This document shows positions 48,007 through 59,341 of a DNA stretch of 64,000 nt, piece after piece; position 1 is the first letter of the stretch, and every line of letters starts with the position of its first letter. The stretch comes from Austropuccinia psidii (taxonomy: Eukaryota > Basidiomycota > Pucciniomycetes > Pucciniales > Sphaerophragmiaceae): contig JALGQZ010000005.1 of assembly GCA_023105745.1 (NCBI GenBank), positions 64,160,019-64,224,018 on the forward strand. Direction: 5' to 3'. The position numbers and the translations under genes were made by a program. Under the pieces are notes generated by a model. It was not told the origin of the DNA. It was given only the letters and a program-made list of their open reading frames with translations, and searched no databases.

Positions 48007-49242
48007 TTACTTTGTAATATTGGTATTTCTAGTGTATCTGAATCTCCTGAGGAGTTTGGTAGCTTCTGGTATATCTTTTTCTTCTAAACATTCATCTTCA
48101 CAAGTTGGGTCACTGTACCTAACGAGGTATTCCCTCACTTTCTTGGTTCTTAATTTTCTTTCTTTAAGAACTTTGGTAATTTTTTTAGTACCAGATGTCT
48201 CAATAGGAGGTATAACTTGGGGAACTTTATTCCTCAAGGGAAATTTCTCATAATCACTAGATTTATATGGTTTTACCAAGCTCACTGGAAATGTAGGATG
48301 CTTATTACTAAGTTCTTCAGATAATTCTACTTCAACAGCATTTTTACCATGGAGGGCTTTAATAACAAAAGGTTCTGCAAAGGAGTATTTGAGCTTTTTA
48401 CATCCTTTGATTTTATTGAAGTTTGTGGTGGATACTAGTACTAAATCCCCTATCTTGAAGTCTGGAGTGGCATGAGATTTGTCCCATTTATCTTTAGCAT
48501 ATGGAAATGAGTCCTCCATGCATTTTACTGCATGCTTTCTGGCTCTGTCTAGCATTCCTTTGAAGCTGGCAGCTGTAGGATGTATTTCAACCAAATCTTT
48601 CCTTAAAGACTCTTGGGGTAATTTGGGATTCCATCCTTTTTCCAAAATAGCAGGAGTCTCATTGGTACTGGCATGAATGGAGTTTTTGTATGCCAGTTCC
48701 TGTGCAGGTAGAAGAGTACACCAATCATGGGTGAAACCATCACTATCTTTAAATTCAAGGCCATATGCACAAAATCTTCTTACCATGTCCTCTAAGGTTT
48801 GGATCATCCTTTCAGCCAGGCCATCAGTTTGTGGGTGGTAGGCTGTAGAGAAAGACAGTTTAGTGCCAAATAATTGGTTAAGATTTGTCCATAGTGCTGA
48901 ATTGAATTTGGGATCCCTATCACTAATGATATCTGTAAGTATCCCAGTCCATGACACTACTCTATTCCATATCAGAAGAGCTGTATCCATGGCTGTATCA
49001 TCCTTGTGACATGGTAAAAAGATTGGAGTTTTACTGAATCTGTCCACAATTACTAGGCAAGCATTATAGCTTCTGTCACCTCCTGGTGGTAGGCCAGTTA
49101 CCCAATCCATATGGACAATTTCCCAAGCCCTGCTTGGTTCTTGGATTTTTATCATATTTCCAAGTCTCTTGCCAGTGGATTTATTTGCCTTTTGGCATCT
49201 GTCACAGGTTTTGCAATACTCTGCAACATCTTTCTGCCACAT
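48007..49242 (-). pseudogene. Element 3 integrase core and C-terminus
   Basis: 411 open codons: CDRCQK of the zinc domain, core residues in MDWVTGLPPG, SDRDPKF and [21 protein letters not shown], then the chromodomain-like end REYLVRYSD and LLRRFRYTR. In this copy EDECLEEKDI replaces EDEWLLEKDI of element 2, losing the tryptophan. In frame with the segment upstream across a single stop. Confidence 0.92.
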
Positions 49243-49344
49243 TGGCCACCATATGCAGGTATTTACTTTCTCTCTTGTTCTGTCTTCAGACAGATTTCCT
49301 GAAAAGGGGCTATCATGGCATTCGTTCAGTACAAGATTGATTGA

Positions 49345-50028
49345 TCACCTGTCTACAAATGTCATGACACATGTGTGCTTGGTTCTGTGGTAAATTGTAC
49401 CATCCAGTAGGTGAAATATTCCTTCATAATAAGATTTTTTCCATACTTCATCCAAGGCATGTATTAGAGAGTTATCTTTACAGTCTTTGTTAAGTAATTG
49501 GCATAAGATTCTACAATTCCTATCTTCAGTGTAACTAATTCTGACTTCTTTAAGCAAGGTGGTGTTCAAGTCTGTAACACCTATTCCTTCTATTGGGATT
49601 TGTGGTGAAGCTTCTTCTGGCACATAAGCTGGATTATTAATATTATTTGGTAATGGCCATCTGCTTAGTCCATCTGCACTCTTATGAATATTCCCATCCT
49701 TATGAACAATAGTCATATTCCCTCTGTATTCTTGTATGGCTATTTGCCATCTGAGCATGTGTCTGTTGGGTTTTTTCATGTTTAAAAGTGATTTGACAGC
49801 TGTACAATCTGTTGTCACCTCAAAAACACATCCCTCCAAGAAGTAGTTTAATTTTTCCAAGGCCCAGACAAGGCATAGACATTCCATTTGACTTGCTCCA
49901 TATCTGGCTTTAGTTGTTTTGATTTGCCTGGATATGAAACATATGGGTCCTTCTACAGGTTTATCATTTATAATCTGAGCTTGGTGAAGTGCAGCACCCA
50001 GCCCATCCCCTGATGCATCAATATACAA
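49345..50028 (-). pseudogene. Element 3 RNase H
   Basis: 227 codons from [15 protein letters not shown] through [12 protein letters not shown] and [11 protein letters not shown] to the tether. It ends at TGA 49345-49347, in frame with the integrase. A frameshift near 50035 separates it from RT. Confidence 0.9.
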
Positions 50029-50477
50029 TGTGAAAGCAATTTGAAGTCTGGCATCAGTAAGAGTGGAGCAGTGGTCAAGGCTTCTCTTAGATACTCAAAA
50101 GCTTTGACTCTTACAACAGTCATTTCAAATACTGTGTCTTTGTCACACAATTTATAAAGTGGTCTTGCTATGGATGCAAAATCTTTAATGTGTTGCCTGT
50201 AATATCCTGCAAAACCTAAGAATGACTGAATTTCCTTTTTGTTCTGAGTCATGGGTTTTAGAAATACTGCTGCAACTTTGTTTTTGTCAATTCCAAGGGG
50301 CAAACCAGATACAACAAGTCCTAGTGCCTTAAGTTCTTTAAATCCAAAATGGCATTTCTTCAAGGAAATTTTCATGTTTACTGATTGAATTTTTGTCAAA
50401 ACTCTGGACAATCTGTACATGTTCTCCTCCCAAGTTTTGGAACAGACAATAATGTCATCATGTAAATTATTAACCAT
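49968..50477 (-). pseudogene. Element 3 RT thumb and connection
   Basis: 169 codons starting in the remains of the catalytic motif ([13 protein letters not shown]), then [12 protein letters not shown] and [16 protein letters not shown]. It is offset by frameshifts at both ends. Confidence 0.88.
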
Positions 50478-52135
50478 CCCTCTGAGAGTTCTTCAGGGAA
50501 GATTTCATTCATCATTCTTTGGAAGTGTGAAGGTGCATTTTTGATACCAAAGGGCATCCTCAAGTATTCATACACTCCACAATGCACAATAATTCTCAAG
50601 TATTTCCTTGCTCTTGTTGTCACCACATTTTGATGGAATCCCTTAAGGGCATCCATAGTGGTTATATACACTGCTTTAGATATTTGAGTAAGGGCAATTT
50701 GGATTTTTAGTATTGGGTATCTGTCTGGAACAGTGTAAGTGTTCAGAGCTCTAAATTCCCCAACCATTCTAGATTTTCCATTATGCCATGCCACTATGAC
50801 TGGTGTAGTTATTTCTACTTCTTCATTGTGGCCTACTTTTCTTATTACACCAAGGTCCAGTAGTTGTTTGATATGAATTTCTAGAGCTTCTCTTGATTTT
50901 GAACTTTCTGGATATGCAGGTCTTCTTAAGAGTGGTGGATAAGGTCTCTCAATGTTAAGAATGATGTCAACTTCATGACCAATAATTGCTCCTAGAGGTT
51001 CTTTGTCTGAAGCAAATGCTCCTCTGTGGTCATACAAAAGGGAAGAAAGTTCATTTTCTTGTTTATCAGTCAGATGAAGGCTTATTTCAGCCTCATTTAA
51101 CTGTTCAGACTTTAATTTCTCTAACTCTAAGTTGACTGGTGATACTTTGTTTACTGTAATTTGTCTTTTAAATGGTAAAAAGGCAAATTTTTGGTGCTTA
51201 TTGTCTCCAATAGTAAAGTATCTGTCTTTGTTGTTATGCAAATCTATCCCATACATGATTAAATAGTCATTTCCCAATATAAAATGGGTACTAGAGCAAT
51301 TTTCCATAACAACAAATTCAACTGTGATTCTTAAATTTCCATTTATGTGTGGGAATATGACATTGGTCTCAAAAATTCCTAATGCTTTCATTGGATTACT
51401 TGCACTATTGAGTTTTATACCATCAATTGGTAACAATTGGTCTTCAAAATTCAGTACACAAGTCTTAAGAAAAGATTTTCCAACACAAGAGCAGATGGCT
51501 CCTGGGTCAAGCAAAAGTTTGGTGGGCTTGTTGTCAATCACCACTTCTGTTATAAAGGAGTTACCAGCTGTATAACCTTTCCCCCTGTTTGGTTTTGTCT
51601 TCATAAGTTGTGCATCTTGAACTTTTGATAAATCAAGTTGACCATTTCTCAATTGTGGCAAGTGGGAATAAGATTCCATGATGTCAAAAGTGGCATTGAT
51701 ATTTTCTATATCTTTTGAAGATTCAGAAAATATTGATGACTTATCATCTGAATTGTCTTCAATTATGTCATCTTTTTCAACATCAGGTTCCTTTTCAATA
51801 TCAATTTCATTGATTTTCCCCTTCTTTGGACATGTATTGGCTAAATGGATGGTGCTTTGGCAAATATGGCACTTTCTGACTGTATCTGCAGATTTATACT
51901 TAATATTATTAGAATTTTCTTTGGGGCTTTTGTCCACAGAATCTTTCCAAGGTGTATTAAACCTTGTTTTGAGATTCATCCTACTAGAACCAATTTTGGT
52001 TCTGGTGGTTACTTCTTCCAATATATTGATAATATCCTCTGCTGAAGATTGTTCAGTAGTCCTCCTTTTGATAGCATGCTCTAAGTCACCTCCACATTGT
52101 CTCAGAATTTTCCTATGGATCATAAATTCTGACAT
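50396..52135 (-). pseudogene. Element 3 Gag end, protease and RT
   Basis: 579 codons: end of the Gag core, knuckle CHICQSTIHLANTC, protease LLLDPGAICSCVG (the active-site DTG reads DPG, a likely inactivating change), and RT from LLRRPAYPES to the catalytic region. There IIYMMTLL replaces IIYIDDII because one base is missing inside the YIDD codons near 50463. Confidence 0.92.
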
Positions 52136-52330
52136 GTCAGGATATAATGCTGTTAATCTGTCTTTTTGTTGGCAAAACCATGGTAAAGCTTTGTCTTTAT
52201 CAGCATTAAATTTGGCAGATTCAAAGGCTGTTTCAACTTTAAACCTCCAAGCATCATTTGCCCATTTGTTAATGATTTGGGTTTTCTACCAAGTCCAACT
52301 CTGGTGTCCATGTGCTTGTCTTATTTTGAT

Positions 52331-53650
52331 TTACCATCTGTGAGCTGATTTGGTAAACAAGGTGTTAAATCTGGCTGTTACCAATCTGTCTGGTAATTCA
52401 AAATCCTCTTTGATAATATCAATACCTCTAATTAATTCCATATGGTCATACTCTCCTTCACCACTGAAGTGAGGCCATTCTTTAAGTTTTGGAACTTCTT
52501 TCAAGATTGCTTGGCCCATTGATGGTTCTAAGTTATGAAAAGAAGTAGAAAATGCATTTTTTAACTGTGAATTTTCAATATTCAATATTTGTGGATTGGG
52601 AATTCTTGCATCTTCATTTTGATTCAGAGGTGTCGACATTCTTGGTAAAGTGTTTAGCAGTTGTTCAATATCATTCATTTTACTGTTGTTACACCTTTGT
52701 GAATTTCTTAATTCATGTTGTAAGTTTTGTATAGAGTTTATGACATTCTTTTTATGATCACCCTCTTTATATGTTAGCTCATTCCATAATTCTGTTTGTT
52801 TAGTATTATCAGATATAACTTCATTTAACTTTATTGCTAATTTTGATATTTCCTCTCTTGAGGTATCAAAATGCTTTTTCAGGGCAACTATATTTGTCTT
52901 TACTTCAGCAAATGATTTTGAAATATCATCAAGAGCTTTTTTATTATCTTCTTTGATAGTGCTTATGTCTTGTTTTATTCTTGTATCAATTATGTCATCA
53001 ATATTTAATTTAGAATATTTGTCTGTTAATTCTTTAATAATGGCAGATTGTTGATTTATCTTAATGCCAAAAGAATTATCATTATTGGAAGTTTTGATTG
53101 TTCTTAAAACTCTTTCAAAGCATTTAAGCATATCATTTATTTGGCTCAGACTCAAATTATTTGTTTTGAGATTGTCACAAAGTGATGTATTTTTATCAGA
53201 AAGATGACTTTTTACATCAGAAATAGGTTTATACAACTCTGGAATACAATCAAAAGTATTAGAAATCATTTTTGATATTTTAATCTGGCTTCCTCCTTCT
53301 TTTGTAATTCCATCATGGTTCTTGCCATCTGAAATACATTTTCCATGGTATCCTGCTGAATCTTTGGGATTCTGTAGCCCTGGCTGTAAGGTTGTGGGGC
53401 TGGTGCCTTCCCTTTGCCCTTGTTTGGAGTTTGTGGCTGCTTTTTCACGTTGAAATTGCTGCTGCTTGCCACTGGGGCTATTTTTGGCACTGGCTTGGGT
53501 GGTGGAGGGTTGTTTTTCCTCCATTCTAGTGTCAAAAGCATCATGGTTTTCTTCTCCATCAATGGATGCCATCCATTGAGCAATTTGCAAGTATTGGGAT
53601 GGCCCAGGAATTTTCTCACAGTCAGGTAAAAATTCATGCAATTCTTCCAC
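52331..53650 (-). pseudogene. Element 3 Gag head and core
   Basis: 439 codons in the same frame as the downstream Gag-Pol segment, separated by two stops. Helical, Lys/Asn-rich head with coiled-coil character, then WPHFSGEGEYDHMEL. The first 125 codons overlap the small ORF and are probably not translated from this ATG. Confidence 0.85.
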
Positions 53651-53915
53651 AGGTCTGAAAGGATCTGGTACTCCACGTACTGAAGTGCATTGTTGTATGC
53701 AGTGTGGCTGGCTTTGTATATGTCCACTGAGGCTTGTTGTGGCGGTGTCAGCTCTTTTTTAAGGTAAAATGGTATTATCAGCTTCAGAATGACCCATTTT
53801 AGTTGTTTGGAAGTCATCAACTGACCCTTTTCCTTCTGTACCTGATTGGCCTCTGCCATAATCATGTCTATTACCTTTCTGGGAGCTGCTTGAGGGGTTA
53901 TAGCTGGCTCCTGAT
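53266..53915 (-). CDS. Element 3 small N-terminal ORF (GWHP ORF), main exon
   Basis: Open from a predicted splice acceptor at 53916-53917 to TGA at 53266-53268. Its first in-frame ATG is at 53865 (199 codons from there). It shares GWHP, the Pro-rich middle and YRIPKIQ, VFQMARTMMEL with element 2. No known domain. The Gag-Pol frame lies at -1 relative to it at its 3' end, as in element 2, but the local sequence is not a standard slippery heptamer. Confidence 0.65.
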
Positions 53916-53978
53916 CTGGTTGAAGGCATAATTATGGCTAAAAAGGCTTAAAATAGTAATTTTACGTCAAAAAGTTAC
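53916..53978 (-). other. Predicted leader intron of element 3
   Basis: 63 nt, donor GTAACT, acceptor CAACCAG, phase 1. It joins the small exon ending KAKDLAN to QEPAITPQAAPRKV in the frame of the GWHP ORF. Position and phase match the intron of element 2. Confidence 0.5.
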
Positions 53979-54176
53979 TATTGGCCAAATCTTTGGCTTT
54001 CTGAAGAGTATTACTTATTTCCAAGTTGACTAATTCGGAAGAAATTGGCTCTGGTTGGATATTCTGAGTCACAATAATAGTACTATTATGATCAGAATTA
54101 AAAGTACTGGCAGAAATAATGCTGGTTACTGTTGAGGCTGTTTCAATGTTTTCTTGTCTTACCACATTGTCAGAAA
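53979..54176 (-). CDS. Predicted small 5' exon of element 3
   Basis: 198 nt open in one frame, preceded by a TTAATTTTAG acceptor. It encodes a Ser/Thr/Asn-rich peptide (SDNVVRQENIET to KAKDLAN). It enters and leaves in phase 1, as in element 2 (23186-23335). Confidence 0.4.
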
Positions 54177-54285
54177 CTAAAATTAATGAAAAAACCAATT
54201 AATTAAGTAAAAAAAAGATATTTCAAAAAAGAAATTAAAATATAAGAGATTTAAAAAGTGTAAAAAAATATGTCACAGGTAAAAT

Positions 54286-54303
54286 ATCATGGCTGGGCCC
54301 CCA
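54286..54303 (-). promoter_or_regulatory. Candidate primer-binding site of element 3
   Basis: TGGGGGCCCAGCCATGAT on the minus strand, two bases after the LTR end; three differences from element 2. Confidence 0.55.
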
Positions 54304-54305
54304 AA

Positions 54306-56131
54306 TTTAAGGTGTGGATATGAATCTTTGATTGAAAATCAATTACTTTTCCTGTCCTCAAAATTTGTATGAGGTAAAAATCAATTAAAAATAGTAAGAA
54401 ATATTATTTTTAAGAGAAAACACACCAATTTCATTGTTTATAACTTCATTAGTATAAAACAATAATATTATAAAGATTAATTGTTTTACCAACAACAAAA
54501 ATTTCTCCAAAAATACTCTACAAGAGATATTGAAGGCTACAAAAGAAATTTCTTCAAGAGCAATTTCAATTGGAATTAATTGAGCAAAGAACTGCAAGAA
54601 ATTGATTAAAGAACAAAGTCTTTAAAAAGAATATTAAAGAGGAAACACGCACAAAAGTGACCAGAGTGAATTTGGAAACAAAGTGACAAAGTTTACAGTG
54701 ATGAAAGATGCTTTAATTCACTTTTGGGGTGGTTCAGGGGTAAAAATGATTATAAAAGTTACAAACAATGATTATAATGATTTTTTCACGTGGTTAAAAG
54801 GTTTAAAATGATTTAAGAAAGGTGGTTGGAATCTTTTATTGATTGGCTTAACAATGTTTAAACTAATTATAAAAGGAAAAGATTCTAACATGAAGAGAAA
54901 AGTGGGGCAAAGAAGACATTCTTTTATAGCCATCAATTTTCTTACTCCAAAAGTAAAATTTACTATTGTCAGTCATGGAAAACAGTCGGAAAACAGAAAA
55001 GCCAAATGTGGCATCATTGAACCCTGGTTTAGACCAAAAAAGGGCTGGTTTACGCCAATTTTAGCCATTTTAGAACCTTAAATCAGCCATTACTATAGCA
55101 ATACCTGGTCTAGAGCCTTCAAAACACGTCAGAATGTGTTTAAGAGACGTAGAAACCAGTTAAAACTGTTTTTACCATGATTGTTTTATCTTAAGGGTAG
55201 TTTTACCCTCTTGGCAACAGCCAAAACTACCCCAGTTGGTATCAAAAACTCATCATCAATTGAGTCCACAGACCCTGTAACTCAATTCCAGGCCAAAAGT
55301 AATGAGCTTTTGCGTGAATTTTGACACCACATGCCTGTCAGCAAGGACTTTGGGAGTCTAGCTCCCCCTTAGAGCTGGAGTTCCTTTTCCCCCCCAAATT
55401 TAATCTTTCCAATTTATTTTTCCTTTAATTCCTCATCATGTATTATACTCATGATTTACATATGTAATTCAATTGAGTTGCACAGTTCAATACAGTAATA
55501 ATTGATACCTCATATATAAATCAAATTTCACTTATGTAATACACGCGCACATTTTGACATTTCAATTGAATTCAATTGAAAATACTTTAATTCCTCATAA
55601 CCTCTAAAATATACACAACACGTCAATTTTAACACAATTTTTGGTGATTAACACTACATGTGATGTGAATTGAATTAAAGTTTTGAGTATTTTCAATTTT
55701 CATACAGAAAATACTAAAAACCTAATTTAAGCTTATTTAGAGTTGAGTTACAAAATTTTCACTCAGAGGTGACCCCACCTGATTTTTTATGAGGAATCCA
55801 ATGGTGAAATAATTTTTATATGTTTATTTATTAGACAAAAAGTTATAATAATTTTTCTTTAACTTTTTTCCAAATTTATTTCTTTTTTTACAATTTTGTT
55901 AAAAATTTATTTTTACTTAATTTTTTCAAGTATAAATGTAATTTCCCAATTTCAAAATTTAATATAATTTTATTTTTAAATTGTAATTAAATTTCTAATT
56001 GTGAATATAATTTTATATTTATATTTTGATTTTCATTTTAATAATATAAATAAATTTATTTTATTTATATTTATATGTTAGTTTTATATTTGTGGTCTTT
56101 TGGGTATATGAAATTACCTCTAAGGCTCACA
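54306..56131 (-). repeat. 5' LTR of element 3
   Basis: 1826 bp from TGTGAGCCTT (56131, minus strand) to CACACCTTAAA (54306). The last base pair expected as CA is mutated. Its outer flank is TCCTC, inside a family A LTR. Confidence 0.88.
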
Positions 56132-56441
56132 TCCTCTATGTGGATGGTCTAGAGGACCTTACCACCCCATTTCAGGCTGAAAGGAGGTATTTTCTCTGCC
56201 AGAAAAGGAATGCCCATCCTGATCTTGAATTCCTATTTGATACAACTGTTGAAACAGCTATACTCTTGGAAAATAATTAGGTATACATTAAATCTTGGAT
56301 TATTGTAGTTCTTATTATAGTAATCTAACTGGTAAGACTTCACCCAGGGCTTTCAACAGCATTCACCGCCACTATTCTACAATAGTAAAGCCCTTAATAT
56401 CATTACTTAGAACCCATTTGTATTATAATTATCTATGTCAC
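56132..56441 (+). repeat. Family A LTR fragment
   Basis: It aligns with the 3' part of the family A LTR (6052 to about 6370 in the 5' copy): TCCTCTATGTGG, CCCCATTTCAGG, CACCCAGGGCTTTCAACAGC. Its left part is missing because element 3 lies there; its right part stops at GTCAC, where the chromovirus starts. Confidence 0.88.
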
Positions 56442-57204
56442 TGTAACAACCATCCATCAGGGGTAAGGGTATTCATTCATACACCCACTCAAACACCCCA
56501 AACCAGCAAATCCAGTATCTGCAGCAGCATTCAGTTTCAGCAATCTTCATTCTGAAACATGCATACAGCTTGGTACATCAATACAGCCTGTCAATACCTG
56601 TACAGGTTGGATTCACCCAATACAGTTTCAATACACCAATATGGAACTGTATGATCACTCAAATACACCACACCTCTTGTACAAGTCCTGTACAGCTGTA
56701 CAAGACCTGTATTGGCCAGACTCAATTCAATCATCAATTACTCTCATGAAAATTCTTCCTCTGGATCAGGGCTGGTGATTCTCATATATACCAGCCCCTC
56801 TTTCTCCCCCCTGGGGACTTTTCCCCAGTTAATTAATTTAGTTTATTTATTATTTTATAATTATTCTTATCCTTATAATTGGGTATTATGATTATTTAAT
56901 TTTAAGTTAGTCTTTGCCCTTTCTCTCTTCGCCTGTACAGTATGAGTTGGGTGGCCATATCCTTATTAACCCTTCTCTTTCCATTCTGACAGGTTGAAAC
57001 AGTGGACTTGGACTTGTTTGTGATTGGCTCTTCTATTTCTTACTCTTACTCTTGTTTCTTCTTTTTTCTTATATTTATTCTTTTAGCAATTTATCTTTAA
57101 CACTCTTCAGTGTACCCCTTCTTACCATATCTTTGAGCCCTCCATAAGTGAGTCCCAGTTTACTGAGTGCCAGGCCCTCTTCACTTCGAAGAGCCCCTGT
57201 GACA
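56442..57204 (+). repeat. Probable 5' LTR of the chromovirus
   Basis: TGTAACA to TGTGACA give near-inverted ends. TATATA lies at 56785-56790. The left flank GTCAC (56437-56441) should be the target duplication. The right boundary is provisional because the 3' LTR is not available. Confidence 0.55.
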
Positions 57205-57979
57205 CTAAATTAATTAACTCATATTTGATTCTTTCTTTCATTCATTTTATTCATTTCTCTCATTCTTCAATTATGACCTTTCCATGATTTTATGATTTTT
57301 ATGATTTCGTATGATTTTTTCTCTCTTATCAATTTTCATCTCATTCATTTCATTCAAAATGAAAATTGATTCTTTTTTCTCATTTCAAAAATTCTGCTGA
57401 CCATTTCATTTATTCTTTATCATTCTCATTTCTCTTTTTGTCTGAATTCAGGTTTTTATCAGGTTATTTGAGCGGAATTATTTGGGTTAATTGATTCATC
57501 ATTCAGGGATTTTTATTGATTTGGGGTATTCACTGATTTTGGTTTTGAAATTTCTCAAACTTATTGATTGATTCCTCAAGACATTGATTTCACCTCAAGA
57601 CTTTGATTTGACTTTGATTGATTTGATTGATTGAATTGATTTGATTCCTCAAGATAGCTGATTTATCCTCAAGATTTGATTTGATTTATTGATTTGAATT
57701 TGATTCCTCAAGAAAATTGAATTGATTTTTTGGAGATATTGATTGAAATCCTCAAGACTTAATTGATTTGAGTTTGATTGACTTGATTTGACTTATTTAT
57801 TGAAATTGATTGTTCACAAGAATTTGACTTTGTCATCTTCACTCTTCAAGATTGATTCATATTGATTCACTTCAAGACTATTGATTGATTTCTCAAGTTC
57901 ATCAAGATTCTCATTGATTGTTTTGGTCAAGCCTTATTTTATTCAAAGTATCATCAAGTTTTATTTCATTTTATTCAAA
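57205..57979 (+). other. Chromovirus leader, TTGATT-rich and ATG-free
   Basis: A non-coding leader. From 57362 to the gag ATG at 57980 I find no ATG in about 620 nt. Much of 57540-57900 is an irregular array of TTGATT and CCTCAAGA units. Confidence 0.75.
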
Positions 57980-59341
57980 ATGCCAGTTCAGCATAGTACC
58001 CCAGCCAAAAATACTAGATCCCAAAGAATTCAAGCTGTTCTCACTCCTACAGCAAGGGCTCCTCTTGACCGCACACCATCAGCTCATCAACTGAGTGCAA
58101 ATTTTGACAGAGGACCACCAATGCAAGGAGCAGCACCCTCAAGAAGAGGTGGAATGAAATCTAGAAGATCAAGATCCTTCTCTGGACTTTTGGGTGGCTA
58201 CCCTGGCATGTCTGAAGGTGCAAGAGAAAGACAAGGGGAAGTTGAAGATGAAGAGGGGGAAGAGTCTGTGGAAGAGGAAGATTCTGGGGAAACTGAAGTG
58301 GCAGATGCCTTGGAAAATGCTCCAGAGGTGCCTCAGGGTTCTAATCTAGCCGTTTCTAGTCAACCTCTTGTCTCTCAAACTGATCCAAGTCTCCTCAAGA
58401 TGATGGAGCAGATGACTCAATTCATGGGGCAACTCACTCAAGCAGTTACTCCCAGGGACAATTCCAAAGCCCCTGCTTTCAAGACTCCATCCATGAAGGC
58501 ACCTGATTCTTTTGATGGTACTCAAGCTCATAAATTGAGAGGATTTATCCAATCCTTTCAATTAATCTTCCATAATGATCTGGCAAATTTCTTCTCTGAC
58601 AGGAAGAAATTTCTTTACTCAACTTCTTTTCTCACTGGTAGAGCTGGAAAGTGGATTGAACCCTATCTCTCAAATATTTCCAATGAAGACCCTTCCTACC
58701 TCCTCAATAGTTGGCCATTATTTGAATCTCAATTATTCACTCTGTTTGGTGACCCCAATGAAGTCAGGAAAGCTGAACAAGAATTGAACAATTTGAGGAT
58801 GAAGGAAAGTGGTCATGTTTCCTTGTACATTGCAGATTTCAGAAGCTTAATGTCAAGAATTGGACATTGGGGGGAAAGAGCTTATGTCCATGTTTACAGA
58901 AGAGGATTGGCATCAAGATTATTGGATCAGTTGGCTTCTCACCCTGGAACTTTTGATACTCTTCAAGAACTTATGGATGTCACCTTAGAATTAGACACAA
59001 GATATCATGAGAGGCAAAAAGAAAAGGGTGGCAATCAAGAGAAGAAGCCTGCAGTCATTGGATCCAATCAATCTAGGCCTCCTCAAAACTCATCTTCAAA
59101 GAGGTCTCACCAGAAGAAGAACAAGAAGGGAAAGCGATTCCAATCTTCAAAGGACAAACCCCATGCTGCTCTCCTCAATAAGGACAATAAATTAATCGGT
59201 TCTGAAAAGGAGAGGAGGATTAAAGAGGGGTTGTGTACTTATTGTGGTGGAAAGCACCCAATTGAAAAATGCTTCAAGAGACCTCAGAACAAGCCTGGGT
59301 CATCATCAAGAGGCTTCCCTAGCAATCAGGGAAAAGTCTGA
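57980..59341 (+). CDS. Chromovirus Gag polyprotein
   Basis: 453 aa; the start is MPVQHSTPAKNTRSQR, the first ATG after the ATG-free leader (the frame itself is open further upstream). The N-terminal third is basic then acidic and disordered. The Gag core is at about 165-345 (PDSFDGTQAHKLRGFIQSF, FLTGRAGKWIEPYL, LFGDPNEVRKAE). A Lys-rich segment follows, then a short zinc knuckle CTYCGGKHPIEKC (CX2CX3HX4C) at about 420. It ends at TGA 59339-59341, right after a slippery heptamer. It forms particles and packages RNA. It is intact in this copy. Confidence 0.9.
   Translation: MPVQHSTPAKNTRSQRIQAVLTPTARAPLDRTPSAHQLSANFDRGPPMQGAAPSRRGGMKSRRSRSFSGLLGGYPGMSEGARERQGEVEDEEGEESVEEEDSGETEVADALENAPEVPQGSNLAVSSQPLVSQTDPSLLKMMEQMTQFMGQLTQAVTPRDNSKAPAFKTPSMKAPDSFDGTQAHKLRGFIQSFQLIFHNDLANFFSDRKKFLYSTSFLTGRAGKWIEPYLSNISNEDPSYLLNSWPLFESQLFTLFGDPNEVRKAEQELNNLRMKESGHVSLYIADFRSLMSRIGHWGERAYVHVYRRGLASRLLDQLASHPGTFDTLQELMDVTLELDTRYHERQKEKGGNQEKKPAVIGSNQSRPPQNSSSKRSHQKKNKKGKRFQSSKDKPHAALLNKDNKLIGSEKERRIKEGLCTYCGGKHPIEKCFKRPQNKPGSSSRGFPSNQGKV

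Larger units (their letters stand above)
47731..56131 (-). mobile_element. Ty3/Gypsy retrotransposon 3, 3' LTR truncated
   Basis: Minus-strand element related to element 2. The complete 5' LTR is at 54306-56131 and a primer-binding-like site at 54286-54303. Next come the small N-terminal ORF, Gag, protease, RT, RNase H and integrase, then a polypurine tract. The first 250 bp or so of the 3' LTR is at 47731-47982. The 3' LTR breaks off at about 47730, so no target duplication can be checked. Two frameshifts and several stops interrupt pol. Confidence 0.93.

Noticed and set aside
51678..52343. 221-codon plus-strand ORF
   Set aside because: Antisense shadow of element 3 Gag.
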